A DNA stretch of 53,757 nt from Bacteroidales bacterium. Lineage in GTDB: Bacteria; Bacteroidota; Bacteroidia; Bacteroidales; F082. Location of the stretch: contig JAQVGO010000007.1 in NCBI GenBank assembly GCA_028696715.1, positions 1 through 53,757 of the forward strand, written 5' to 3'. A program made the position numbers and the translations under genes. This document shows, in pieces, positions 17,706 through 26,648 of this stretch (position 1 is the stretch's first letter; every line of letters starts with the position of its first letter). The notes under the pieces were generated by a model. The model made no database searches, had not been told where the DNA came from, and saw only the letters and a program-made list of their open reading frames with translations.

Positions 17706-20363
17706 TTAATCAAGGGATTGGTTTATGGAGAAATGGAACTGACTTCCGTTAGCATTGGGGATTCCCGGAATATCATCAAAGCCATAACCCCAGTCGAGCC
17801 CTAAGATACCAAACATGGGCAAAAACACCCTGATACCAGCACCGGCCGACCGTTTCACATCAAAAGGATTAAAGTTGTCGAATCCGAGCCACGAATTACC
17901 AGCTTCAAGAAAAGTGAGCGCATAAATGGTAGCACTCGGATTAAGCGAGAGTGGATAGCGCAGCTCAAGGGTGTATTTACTATAGATGTTTCCGCCTATG
18001 TTGCGGTCTTTATAATAAAAAGGTGTAATGGTTTCGTTGCCATATCCACGCATCGCAATGATTTCGCGCCCATCGAGGTTGTTATATCCCGAAAGGCCAT
18101 CACCTCCGAGATAAAAGCGCTGGAAAGGAGTTACGCCAATATCCTTGTTATAATAACCCAGGAAACCAAACTTCAAACGTGTTGCAAGCACCAGCTTGGG
18201 CAGGGTTTCGACATAAAGAGAGGTATTAAGCTTCCATTTATGATACTCCACCCATTTAAATTTCTCGTTCTCATCTAAGCTGCTGTAATCCTTTCCACTG
18301 AATGCCGAATAGGGCGGCGTTAATTCAAGCGACAAACTCACATCGGAGCCAGATCGCGGGAAAATCGGCTGACTGATTGAATTACGTCCAAATACAACAT
18401 TATAACTGAACACATTAAAAAATCCGGTTCCGGTTCCAACGCTAAAAATCTGTGAATAATTTTTCAGGTCATAACGCATCAGGTTAGCTGCCTGATAGAG
18501 GGTGAAAAAGTCGTCAGGCCACCGAAGTCGTTTACCAATCCCAAGCGTAAAACCATCAATTTTAAAAGTGGCCCGGTTGGTATCTGATTTGGGCAAACCA
18601 TTAGAATATAAGGAGTGATAATAGGAAACCGTTAGCGAAGTAGGTTTACGGCCACCAAGCCAGGGTTCGGTAAATGAAAGGCTATAGCTCAAATAGCCTT
18701 TTCCGTATGTTTGAAGTCGTATCGAAAGCTTTTGTCCATCGCCCGATGGGATTGGCCTCCAGGCATCTTTTTTAAATACATTCCTGAGGGAAAAATTGTT
18801 GAATGACAGACCCAGGGTTCCAATTATTCGTCCATAGCCCCAGCCCCCGGTCAACTCTATCTGATCGGCTGAGGTTTCCTCCACTGTATAGGAAATATCT
18901 ACAGTGCCATCCGCCTGATTTGGTTGTACATCTGGCACAATCGTTTCGGGATTAAAATACCGAAGCTGTGCCAGCTCACGTGTTGTACGAATAATGTCGG
19001 CCCTGCTGAATAACTGACCCGGCAGGGTACGCAATTCGCGAATCACAACATGATCATTTGTTTTTGTGTTACCCTTGATAGTAACTTTGCTGATACGTGC
19101 CTGTTTGCCTTCGCGGATGCGAATCTCAAGGTCAATTGAATCATTTTCAACCAACACTTCAACCGGCTCGGCCATAAAAAACAAATATCCATCGTCCATA
19201 TACAACGAACTCACGTCCAATCCATTAGGATTATAAGAAAGGTTCGTTGAAAGTAATTCTTTATTATAAACATCTCCAGGTTCGACACCGAGTACTGTGC
19301 TTAAAAATTCGCTATCGTATTTTGTATTTCCAACCCAATCAATACTTCTGAAATAATACCGTTCTCCTTCGTTGATCTTCAATTTTAATCCCAGGCTGTT
19401 ATCTGCCAGCCTGTAAACTGAATCACTAATAATACTTGCATCACGATAGCCTTTTGCATTATACTTCTCAATGATGGCCTGTTTATCATTCTTGAAATTT
19501 TCCTGAATAAACTTGGAGGATTTAAAAATGCGGGGACGAAAATTTTCAGTAAAATAATTCTTAATTTGTCCAATCGCACTTAAAGGCCTCAGGTTCAACA
19601 ACTCCCAAGAAGTATTTACAACCATAGGTCCCAGTGGATTTAAGGGATCAAGAACTCCTTTCATCTTTGTTTCCTTCATTGCTGCCAACACCTGATCATC
19701 GGAGAGATCGCTATTTCCTTCAACGAGAATCTCTCCAATTTTGACCTTGTTATTCTTATCAACCTTGATCAGCATGTCCACATAATTCTCCCGTGTTTCA
19801 TCAGGGATTTGTTCGATGTGAACTTCAGTATCCAAAAAACCTTTCTCGGCAAAATGATCTTTAATAATATCTCTGGTTCTAACAATCAGGTGATCAGTAG
19901 CAACATCGCCCCTGGTGAGGTTAATCTTAGAGCGGATATCATCGGCCTCGCCCTTGCGCAGGCCTTCGAAAGAAAAACGTGAAACCCGGGGTCGTTCCTT
20001 TAGATGTATTTCAAGAAAGATTCTATTTCCGACCACCTCAGAAGCATAAATTGCCACATCTTCAAATAAACCCTGATCCCAGAGTTTACGAATGGCATCG
20101 GTTATCGGATCGCCGGGAATTTTAATATTCTGTCCGACAGACAATCCCGAAAGCATGATTAAAACATTCTGATCGAGGTATTTAACCCCTTCAACCTTGA
20201 TGCCTCCAATCTCGTAATCTTTGGGTTTACTATAATCAAAAGCAGAAAGGTCGGAGCCGATCTGAATCTGAGCCTGACTCGAAACAGAACTGAAAAGACC
20301 AAAAGCTAACAATAAATATACCAACAGTTTATGTGCCGACAATGGCAATACTTTTATCCTCAT
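17706..20363 (-). CDS. bamA: Outer-membrane protein assembly factor BamA
   Basis: The central Omp85 component that inserts beta-barrel proteins into the outer membrane. The 885-residue protein has a signal peptide (to about residue 32), a POTRA array over about 50-470 with typical starts such as IGGIKVEGVKYLDQNVLI and ISKVTIKGNTKTNDHVVIREL, and a C-terminal 16-stranded barrel with the L6 VRGF-equivalent in the GYNNLDGREIIAMRGYG region. The start overlaps the uppS stop (ATGA). Odd point: the chain ends in HFSINQSLD rather than an aromatic residue, so the usual beta-signal end is modified. Confidence 0.95.
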   Translation of the reverse strand: MRIKVLPLSAHKLLVYLLLAFGLFSSVSSQAQIQIGSDLSAFDYSKPKDYEIGGIKVEGVKYLDQNVLIMLSGLSVGQNIKIPGDPITDAIRKLWDQGLFEDVAIYASEVVGNRIFLEIHLKERPRVSRFSFEGLRKGEADDIRSKINLTRGDVATDHLIVRTRDIIKDHFAEKGFLDTEVHIEQIPDETRENYVDMLIKVDKNNKVKIGEILVEGNSDLSDDQVLAAMKETKMKGVLDPLNPLGPMVVNTSWELLNLRPLSAIGQIKNYFTENFRPRIFKSSKFIQENFKNDKQAIIEKYNAKGYRDASIISDSVYRLADNSLGLKLKINEGERYYFRSIDWVGNTKYDSEFLSTVLGVEPGDVYNKELLSTNLSYNPNGLDVSSLYMDDGYLFFMAEPVEVLVENDSIDLEIRIREGKQARISKVTIKGNTKTNDHVVIRELRTLPGQLFSRADIIRTTRELAQLRYFNPETIVPDVQPNQADGTVDISYTVEETSADQIELTGGWGYGRIIGTLGLSFNNFSLRNVFKKDAWRPIPSGDGQKLSIRLQTYGKGYLSYSLSFTEPWLGGRKPTSLTVSYYHSLYSNGLPKSDTNRATFKIDGFTLGIGKRLRWPDDFFTLYQAANLMRYDLKNYSQIFSVGTGTGFFNVFSYNVVFGRNSISQPIFPRSGSDVSLSLELTPPYSAFSGKDYSSLDENEKFKWVEYHKWKLNTSLYVETLPKLVLATRLKFGFLGYYNKDIGVTPFQRFYLGGDGLSGYNNLDGREIIAMRGYGNETITPFYYKDRNIGGNIYSKYTLELRYPLSLNPSATIYALTFLEAGNSWLGFDNFNPFDVKRSAGAGIRVFLPMFGILGLDWGYGFDDIPGIPNANGSQFHFSINQSLD

Positions 20364-21136
20364 TCCTTATTATTCTGCTTTGTAATTTGTTCACTTGTTT
20401 TCCCGAACCTTCGCTCGCGACATTGAAAGTCGATGATGGCTTCGTAAAGGTCGGCTTTTCGAAATTCCGGCCAGAATTTCTTACTAAAATACAATTCTGC
20501 GTAGGCAATCTGCCAAAGCATAAAATTGCTTAAACGGGTCTCACCACTCGTTCGGATGAGTAATTCCGGATCGGGCATGCCAAAAGTGGTCAGGAAACGT
20601 TCGATACAATGCTGATCAACATCTCCGGCTTTCAGTTCACCTTGCTCCACTTCTGCCGCCAGCTTTCGGGCTGCCTGAATGATCTCCCATCTGCTTGAGT
20701 AACTAAGTGCCAGCGTTAGCGTCATCCGATCGTTATGACTGGTTTGATCCATCGCTCGCAATAAATGCTCTTTGTTGAGCTTAGGCAGGCTATCCAAATC
20801 GCCAATGGCATTGAGACGAATATTGTTTTTGTTCAATGTAACCACTTCATCTTTAATGGTTTGCAAAAGCAACCGCATGAGTGCGTTTACTTCCATTCGG
20901 GGACGTGTCCAGTTTTCGGTTGAAAAAGCATAAAGTGTGAGGTAAGAAACTCCAAGTTCGGCAGCAGATTCAGCTGCTTCGCGAACAGCAGTTACACCGC
21001 TTTGATGGCCAAAAATTCGTGGTTTACCCTTGCTCTTTGCCCAACGCCCATTACCATCCATAATGATGGCAATATGTTTTGGAAGTCGTTCGAGGTCAAT
21101 CTTCTCTTTCAAGCTCGTATGTAAGTGCTCTGACAT
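20360..21136 (-). CDS. uppS: Isoprenyl transferase (undecaprenyl diphosphate synthase)
   Basis: A cis-prenyltransferase making the C55 lipid carrier for peptidoglycan and O-antigen synthesis. The 258-residue protein has the catalytic HIAIIMDGNGRWAK (Asp near 28), the LYAFSTENWTRP block and the C-terminal PDPELLIRTSGETRLSNF plus WPEF motif. It sits between the DUF6089 gene and bamA, with a 4-base ATGA overlap to bamA. Confidence 0.96.
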   Translation of the reverse strand: MSEHLHTSLKEKIDLERLPKHIAIIMDGNGRWAKSKGKPRIFGHQSGVTAVREAAESAAELGVSYLTLYAFSTENWTRPRMEVNALMRLLLQTIKDEVVTLNKNNIRLNAIGDLDSLPKLNKEHLLRAMDQTSHNDRMTLTLALSYSSRWEIIQAARKLAAEVEQGELKAGDVDQHCIERFLTTFGMPDPELLIRTSGETRLSNFMLWQIAYAELYFSKKFWPEFRKADLYEAIIDFQCRERRFGKTSEQITKQNNKE

Positions 21137-21145
21137 GCAGTATTA

Positions 21146-21964
21146 TCAGTGGTTAGTTTGATTAAAATTATCACAACGTTGTTTTCCTCTCAGATCAAAT
21201 TTGTAAGTAAGTGTAATACCCGCATAGCTAAACCAATCTCTGGTGCTTTCGTCGCCACGTTTCATGCCGGCATCAAAATTTCTGCCAGGATCGCCATATT
21301 TTTGCTTTGCCACAGGCAAGGAAGCATAGGTTGTGCTTACATCATCCAGATAATCAGTAAAGGTCTTGTGTATGCGCCATTCAACAGCCAATCCAACACG
21401 TTTTCCCAAACTGTACTTTACACCGATTCCAAAAGGAATAGAAAACGAGAATTTATTATAAGGTGCTGGCCCCAGTCGGTTACCGTTTGAGTCTGTATCC
21501 TGCTGGCCTTCAGTTCCAATGGATTGCAGATCAGTGCCATCAGGATGCTTCGGATTGAACGAAAACACAGATACGCCCCCAAAAATATAAGGCGTAACGT
21601 AATCTCTTTTACTTCCGGTAAAATAATCGAAGAAGTTAAACTCAGCGATCAGACTAAAGTCATTCACCCGGGTTTCAAATGCCAATTGGCGACTTTCGTT
21701 GAATTTCACAATCGTATCATTCCCAATAAGCTTACCCATGGTGATGCTTGCTCTGAAAGTCCAGCGGGTATTGGGATTATAGCGGGCTATCAAACCGAAA
21801 GCCGGCTCTGGTTGACTAAAGTGTTTTGCCGGATTGATATCTCCGATGTAATAATTTACGCCTCCAAACAATCCAACCTCCATATCCTGTGCCTGTTGCA
21901 CATTAGGCAGAAGTAAAAATCCAAGCAGAATTAAACTAAAAAAAGCTTTTTGGTTATTCTTCAT
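21146..21964 (-). CDS. DUF6089-family outer-membrane beta-barrel protein
   Basis: About 272 residues from MKNNQKAFFSLILLGFLLLPNVQQAQ, a clean signal peptide, so ATG 21964 is preferred over the two upstream Met codons. The mature start (MEVGLFGGVNYYIGDINPAKHF) and barrel strands such as GIGVKYSLGKRVGLAVEWRIHKTFTDYLDDVS match the Bacteroidota DUF6089 family, which is habitually encoded beside uppS and bamA. Function unknown; the conserved position suggests a link to outer-membrane assembly. Confidence 0.88.
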   Translation of the reverse strand: MKNNQKAFFSLILLGFLLLPNVQQAQDMEVGLFGGVNYYIGDINPAKHFSQPEPAFGLIARYNPNTRWTFRASITMGKLIGNDTIVKFNESRQLAFETRVNDFSLIAEFNFFDYFTGSKRDYVTPYIFGGVSVFSFNPKHPDGTDLQSIGTEGQQDTDSNGNRLGPAPYNKFSFSIPFGIGVKYSLGKRVGLAVEWRIHKTFTDYLDDVSTTYASLPVAKQKYGDPGRNFDAGMKRGDESTRDWFSYAGITLTYKFDLRGKQRCDNFNQTNH

Positions 21965-22077
21965 ATCGTTCCATTCCATCCTGAGGCTGAACAATAAAAC
22001 AAAAATTACTGATTAACAATTTATTGTCAACTTTGATGGTTTGCAAAATTATCATTTTTTTTCAACTCCCAGCCTCA

Positions 22078-22956
22078 TTAATTTCTGATATCAAGCCCCC
22101 ACAAAAGCTTATCTCTTATTGTTCCAAAAAAGTCCTTGCCTTCCATAACAACCATATTCAATTCAAACGGTGCTTTTCGAACAATAATATCAACCGATTC
22201 ATCCATGTCAGCCATTCGCGAGTCCATACTAAGTGTATAAGAAGTGTGGCGGCCTACTACGCGTAACTTAATCAGGCTATCGTCGGGTATAACGATAGGA
22301 CGTACACTTAAATTGTGCGTAGCAATTGGCGTGATAACAAAGCTGGACGACTGTGGTGCTAAAATGGGGCCACCTGCACTTAAGGTGTATGCCGTTGAAC
22401 CTGTTGGTGTTGCAACAATCAGTCCATCAGCCCAATAGGCGTTTACAAAAAGATCATTCACATATACCTTTACGACTATCAACGATGTTGTTTCCTTACG
22501 GAAAACGGTGAGTTCGTTCAATGCATAATTGACCACAGGAAACAAATGGCTGGGTTTTTCGAGTGCGATCAGACTTCTTTTCTCAAGTGAATAATTGTAA
22601 TTAATAACCTGATTTATAGCCCATTCGATCTCATTTTTTGAAATGCTTGATAAAAACCCCAACCTGCCCATATTGATACCCAAAACCGGAATACCCGATT
22701 CTCGTATCAGAGGAAGTGTATCAAGCAAAGTGCCATCGCCACCAATTGAGAATACCATATCTGCCGAAGCAGACAACTCTGGATGGGTGTCAAAAACATC
22801 AACTGTAGCACCCTGAAAAACAGATGCTTTTAATAATTCATAAAAGGGTCGATAAACCATTAATTCAACATGATGCTGAAGCAAGCCTTCGACCAATTGT
22901 TTTAAAAATGGTGTGCGATCTCCACTAAAACTTTTACCAAAAAGTGCAATTTTCAT
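22078..22956 (-). CDS. nadK: NAD kinase
   Basis: Phosphorylates NAD to NADP. The 292-residue protein has the ATP-binding GGDGTLL near 71-77, GINMGRLGFLSSI, the NAD-contacting ALNELTV, and the glycine-rich ADGLIVATPTGSTAYTLSAGGP, all intact. It lies in the bamA cluster upstream of the DUF6089 gene. The 460-base gap upstream of it, up to the Omp85-like gene, is largely occupied by a mobile element, so nadK may no longer be co-transcribed with the genes further upstream. Confidence 0.96.
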   Translation of the reverse strand: MKIALFGKSFSGDRTPFLKQLVEGLLQHHVELMVYRPFYELLKASVFQGATVDVFDTHPELSASADMVFSIGGDGTLLDTLPLIRESGIPVLGINMGRLGFLSSISKNEIEWAINQVINYNYSLEKRSLIALEKPSHLFPVVNYALNELTVFRKETTSLIVVKVYVNDLFVNAYWADGLIVATPTGSTAYTLSAGGPILAPQSSSFVITPIATHNLSVRPIVIPDDSLIKLRVVGRHTSYTLSMDSRMADMDESVDIIVRKAPFELNMVVMEGKDFFGTIRDKLLWGLDIRN

Positions 22957-23123
22957 CGTTTATAAAAATAAGCCCCACAAGCCGCAAGGTTACGAATTTT
23001 AATGCATTTAATTGCTGATTTAACATTTTTTACACTATGCTATTCGGGTTTATAACAACAGTGAAGTCTATTACAAATCAACTACAAAGAAGTCCGACTA
23101 AATCAAGCTCCCGAAAACAATAT

Positions 23124-23425
23124 TAAATAGGGTCTGCTGAAAAACACCTAACACATTGATATAATTTAAGTTGCCATTTATTGTGTTGTTGTTTCCGCAA
23201 GGTTTTTATGAGAAATCATCTAAAATCCATGCAGTACAGTGTAATATTTGAATCAAGCTACTTCGTTAAAGCCTATTCTGAACTTAAAAATGTCAACAAC
23301 AATGTGTTGGCTAGCCTGTCGCACGCCATCTTCTGTGTTGCCTGCGACTCGAAGTATATCAATACATCTTCGTCTTGTCGCCTCGAATCTGGCATACGAC
23401 AGACTTTTTCAGCAGACCCTAAATA
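23124..23425. repeat. 6-bp target site duplication TAAATA flanking the MITE
   Basis: TAAATA at 23124-23129 and again at 23420-23425, directly abutting both ends of the 290-bp element. Perfect copies indicate a recent insertion. Confidence 0.85.
23130..23419. mobile_element. MITE-like non-autonomous insertion element (290 bp)
   Basis: Perfect 15-bp terminal inverted repeats GGGTCTGCTGAAAAA (23130-23144) and TTTTTCAGCAGACCC (23405-23419) bound the element, with a 6-bp direct duplication outside. No transposase fits: the internal frames are short and meaningless. The right half contains strong dyads, for example GCGAC (23344-23348) with GTCGC (23377-23381) around CGAAG/CTTCG, and an overlapping GTCGCA...TGCGAC pair just before it. 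Such ends are probably recognised in trans by a DDE transposase encoded elsewhere; I cannot name the family from the sequence alone. Confidence 0.85.
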
Positions 23426-24849
23426 GGTGCCATAAAATGAATAAAAAACCCAAATTCATTCAAACGATTTCGGGAATATTCGAATCTGAAAACCATATCG
23501 TAATAGGTAACCAGATCGAGGCCTATCCCGGTACCAATCAGCAACTTATTATTCAATGAATTTGTTGGATCAGGAATCATGGCTCCCGCATAACCCATAT
23601 CTAAAAACAAATTCAAATAGGCTGCGTAATGTATCTTACTGAATTTCTCGGTAGGGATAAGTGGCAAATTACGCACTTTAGGCTTTATCACATTGAATTT
23701 CAAATTGTTCTTAAAAATCCCAAAATTATCGCCATCAATCACATAAAGCTCATAAGATCGCACAAAGTCATTCTGAAAGCCAAGTGCTTTTCGCAAATAG
23801 TAAGGTTGGGTTTTGCCACCCGAAAATTTTGCCGTAACACTTGAAGCCCAGTACCAGCGACCGGCAATGGGAGTGTACCAATCGAAGGTTGATTTGGCGT
23901 AATGAAAATCAGGTGAAGTAGTCGAACAACCAAAGCCAAACCTCATAAACTCAAAATCAAAGTAATGACCTTCAATAGGATACGCCTTATTATCCCTGAA
24001 ATCGTGTTTAAAAATATATTGAAGTGCCAAAAATGAGGATTTATGCCCATCAGCAGCCATAAAATCAGGATTAAGGCTAGTTAGTGTATCGGCAAAAGAA
24101 TAGCGATCATAACTCAGGTACAGCAAATGAGAGTGCCTATAGCCTATCCGATAACTGAAAAGGGCTTTCAAAAAAAGTCGCTCTTGTGCATATTTACTCT
24201 CATTCTTAAAATGAAGCTGTTCGTTATCAATGGTTTTGTAAGCAATTTCGCGACTTCGGGAATACCCGCCTTCAATCCCAATCCCAAAATTCTGTTTGGC
24301 TGTGAGGTAAGGAATTTCATAAAGCAATGAATAGTTTTGATTGTATCCGGCACGCAGCAGGAGTTGCAGCTTTTCCATCCTTCCTCTGAAATTGTTATGC
24401 GTGATAAATGCCCCGTAGTTAACCCGATTAAAATCCTTGGTTTGCCACCAGACGTTAAAGTTTCTGTCGGCAAGCTCGAAAATTGGCAACGGCCAGATAT
24501 ACCAACGCTCTATCACGCTGATTTTGATATTGATAACAGCCTGATCATGCGTATCAGGAATCAAATCGAGATAAACAAAATTGAAAAGGGAACGATTCAA
24601 TAAATTCTCTCGGGATAAACTGGCAAGCTCACACAGCTTCGAAAAAGTTAATTGCTGGCCAGTCTGAAACTCCAACTCTCTGAATATGATCTTGTCGCGG
24701 GTTACATCATTTCCGCTCAAGCTAATATCTCCAATGCTAATTAATTTATCATCAACAATTTCGCAATTATAAATAGCATTTGCAACTCTAATCTGACCTC
24801 CGACTGACGCCACCACCATCAAAGCTAGAAACAAGAGGAAAACTCTCAT
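23419..24849 (-). CDS. Omp85-like outer-membrane protein (POTRA plus barrel)
   Basis: A 476-residue protein with a signal peptide (cut near 18-25), one POTRA-like domain (about 38-115: IGDISLSGNDVTRDKIIFREL, then NRSLFNFVYLDLIPD), and a C-terminal barrel of about 12-16 strands ending FRFEYSRNRLNEFGFFIHFMAPI. This is the single-POTRA Omp85/TamA-like architecture, shorter than BamA; the cargo is unknown. The start overlaps the CBS gene stop (ATGA). The stop codon TAG is formed by two bases of the target duplication plus the first base of the mobile element; the uninterrupted site would have read TAA, so the protein is unchanged. Confidence 0.85.
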   Translation of the reverse strand: MRVFLLFLALMVVASVGGQIRVANAIYNCEIVDDKLISIGDISLSGNDVTRDKIIFRELEFQTGQQLTFSKLCELASLSRENLLNRSLFNFVYLDLIPDTHDQAVINIKISVIERWYIWPLPIFELADRNFNVWWQTKDFNRVNYGAFITHNNFRGRMEKLQLLLRAGYNQNYSLLYEIPYLTAKQNFGIGIEGGYSRSREIAYKTIDNEQLHFKNESKYAQERLFLKALFSYRIGYRHSHLLYLSYDRYSFADTLTSLNPDFMAADGHKSSFLALQYIFKHDFRDNKAYPIEGHYFDFEFMRFGFGCSTTSPDFHYAKSTFDWYTPIAGRWYWASSVTAKFSGGKTQPYYLRKALGFQNDFVRSYELYVIDGDNFGIFKNNLKFNVIKPKVRNLPLIPTEKFSKIHYAAYLNLFLDMGYAGAMIPDPTNSLNNKLLIGTGIGLDLVTYYDMVFRFEYSRNRLNEFGFFIHFMAPI

Positions 24850-25508
24850 ATATTTAAATAATTCATCAGCGATTCGTAACGATCGCGAAGGTCATCCTGA
24901 TCAGAGTGCTCGCTATAAAAAGCAATGATCTGATATTGAAATCGGTTAAACGTTTGAAGAATAGGTTCGATATTTATTTTATTCAGCTTAAGCGAAACCT
25001 GCAACATTGACGAATCCTCATCCGAACGCGTAAACACACTTAAAATTTTTGCGTCATTATCTTCCACTAGTCGCGCGATCTCCGAAAGCATATAACTATT
25101 GGCCGGCATCTCAAGCACGATCACACCGCCGGGTTCGCCTAAAGCATAGGATTGCGCAAAATGTTCCAATAACGACTGCAAAGTAATACATCCCAGATAG
25201 TTTTGATGTTCGTCCAACACCGGAATCAGACTAAGCTTATGATCATCCATCACCCTGAGCGCATCAAAAATATGCTGATAATCATACACATAAGGCTTAT
25301 TCAACGATAATTTGTGACTTCCTATGGGCTCGTCCAGGTGATTGTAATCATAAATATCAAACTCTGAGAGCAATCCCAGAAAGCGTGATTCATTTACGAT
25401 AGGCACATGCATTACCCGCAGATCCTCCATCCAACTGAGTGCAGTACGGGCTGTATCGCTTGTTCGCAAAGGTATAACGCCATCAGTAATCATGTGTTTG
25501 GCAATCAT
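24846..25508 (-). CDS. CBS-domain pair protein with C-terminal ACT-like segment
   Basis: A 220-residue cytoplasmic protein. Two CBS motifs fill residues 1-125 (MITDGVIPLRTSDTARTALSWMEDLRVMHVPIVNE, then IFDALRVMDDHKLSLIPVLDEHQNYLGCITLQSLL); residues 135-215 look like an ACT-type regulatory fold (GGVIVLEMPANSYMLSEIARLVEDNDAKILSV), as in AcuB-like proteins. It probably binds an adenine nucleotide. It is conserved next to nadK in Bacteroidota and overlaps the Omp85-like gene by 4 bases. Confidence 0.88.
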   Translation of the reverse strand: MIAKHMITDGVIPLRTSDTARTALSWMEDLRVMHVPIVNESRFLGLLSEFDIYDYNHLDEPIGSHKLSLNKPYVYDYQHIFDALRVMDDHKLSLIPVLDEHQNYLGCITLQSLLEHFAQSYALGEPGGVIVLEMPANSYMLSEIARLVEDNDAKILSVFTRSDEDSSMLQVSLKLNKINIEPILQTFNRFQYQIIAFYSEHSDQDDLRDRYESLMNYLNI

Positions 25509-25516
25509 TTCAGAAT

Positions 25517-26437
25517 TTATTTTGATTCATTATCCAATAACATATTCAGGTAATTGTTGTATCTGAACTCACAAATTTCACCCGCTTCAAGTGCTTCTTT
25601 CACAGCGCAACCAGGCTCGTGGCGGTGCGTACAATTGGCAAAACGACAATGAAGCATCCGCTCCCGCATCTCCGGAAAACGATGTGCAAGTGTCTCTTTT
25701 TCAAGATCAAATAAACCAAATTCTTTGATCCCCGGGGTGTCAACAATCCATCCACCAAAACTCAAAGGATGCATTTCGGCAAATGTAGTGGTATGTTTTC
25801 CTTTTGCATGATACTCAGAGATTGCTCCAATTCTGAGGTTCAAACCCTGATCAATGGCATTTATCAAAGCCGATTTCCCTACTCCTGAATGACCCGAAAA
25901 CAGACTGACCTTATCTTTGAGTGTTTCAGTAAGGCGATCGAGGCCAAAGCCACTAACAGCCGAAACCACAAGGCAGGAATAGCCAATTTTTTCATAGCAA
26001 TCTATTAGTTTTTGCTGATCGGAAATAGTTTGCTCATCCAACAGATCAAACTTATTGAAGACCAATGTGGCAGGAAGATGATAGGCTTCTGCAGTAACCA
26101 AAAACCGGTCCATAAAGCCAGTTGATGTTCTGGGGTTTTGAAGTGTAACAACAAGCAGTGCCTGATCCAGATTGGCAGCGATGATATGTGCTGCCTTCGA
26201 CAAATTGGTTGCCTTTCGGATGATGAAATTCCTGCGGTCTTCAATCTCTTCAATAATGCCCGTTTCTTTGCCGTTTTCCATACTAATCATCACAACATCA
26301 CCCACTGCGATCGGATTGGTTGTGCGAATATCCTGCATCCTGTACTTCCCTCTTAACCTGCATAAACGCTGGTGCCCCGCTTCCGTAAAAACGGTGTACC
26401 AACTTCCGGTCGAACGAATGACAAGACCTTTTTCCAA
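25517..26437 (-). CDS. rsgA: Ribosome small subunit-dependent GTPase A
   Basis: A circularly permuted GTPase in late 30S maturation. The 306-residue protein has an N-terminal OB fold (about 1-75), the permuted G motifs NKFDLLD (G4), GHSGVGKSALIN (G1) and DTPGIKEFG (G3), and the C-terminal zinc knuckle with Cys, CTHRHEPGC and the final Cys. It is first in the minus-strand cluster, 8 bases before the CBS gene. A -7-like TATTTTTG lies at 26508-26515 on the minus strand. Confidence 0.95.
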   Translation of the reverse strand: MEKGLVIRSTGSWYTVFTEAGHQRLCRLRGKYRMQDIRTTNPIAVGDVVMISMENGKETGIIEEIEDRRNFIIRKATNLSKAAHIIAANLDQALLVVTLQNPRTSTGFMDRFLVTAEAYHLPATLVFNKFDLLDEQTISDQQKLIDCYEKIGYSCLVVSAVSGFGLDRLTETLKDKVSLFSGHSGVGKSALINAIDQGLNLRIGAISEYHAKGKHTTTFAEMHPLSFGGWIVDTPGIKEFGLFDLEKETLAHRFPEMRERMLHCRFANCTHRHEPGCAVKEALEAGEICEFRYNNYLNMLLDNESK

Positions 26438-26604
26438 TGGTTTGATCGTTTAGTATAAGTTACTGCATTGCTGACAAACAGCTGTATTCCAACAATTAAT
26501 TCGCTGACAAAAATAGCATTATTCTGCTTCTGCTCCGGCATAAGTTCCGGTAGATAAAATTGTGAATCAACCAAAGAAAAATGCTGCTGATAATTCAGAA
26601 ATTG

Positions 26605-26612
26605 TATCTTTG
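26605..26612 (+). promoter_or_regulatory. -7 box before the PrsW-like gene
   Basis: TATCTTTG matches TAnnTTTG, 36 bases before ATG 26649. It lies downstream of an in-frame GTG (26562), which argues that the GTG is not the start. Confidence 0.5.
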
Positions 26613-26648
26613 ATGCATCATTGTAAACGTAAAAAACAACCCAAACGT

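Noticed and set aside
23181-23559. Two short plus-strand frames inside the mobile element
   Set aside because: They cross the element ends into unrelated DNA, overlap each other and show no transposase motifs.
26470-26511. GCTGACAAA repeated twice (26470 and 26503) upstream of rsgA as an operator
   Set aside because: Two 9-base copies 33 bp apart without further copies or symmetry could be chance.
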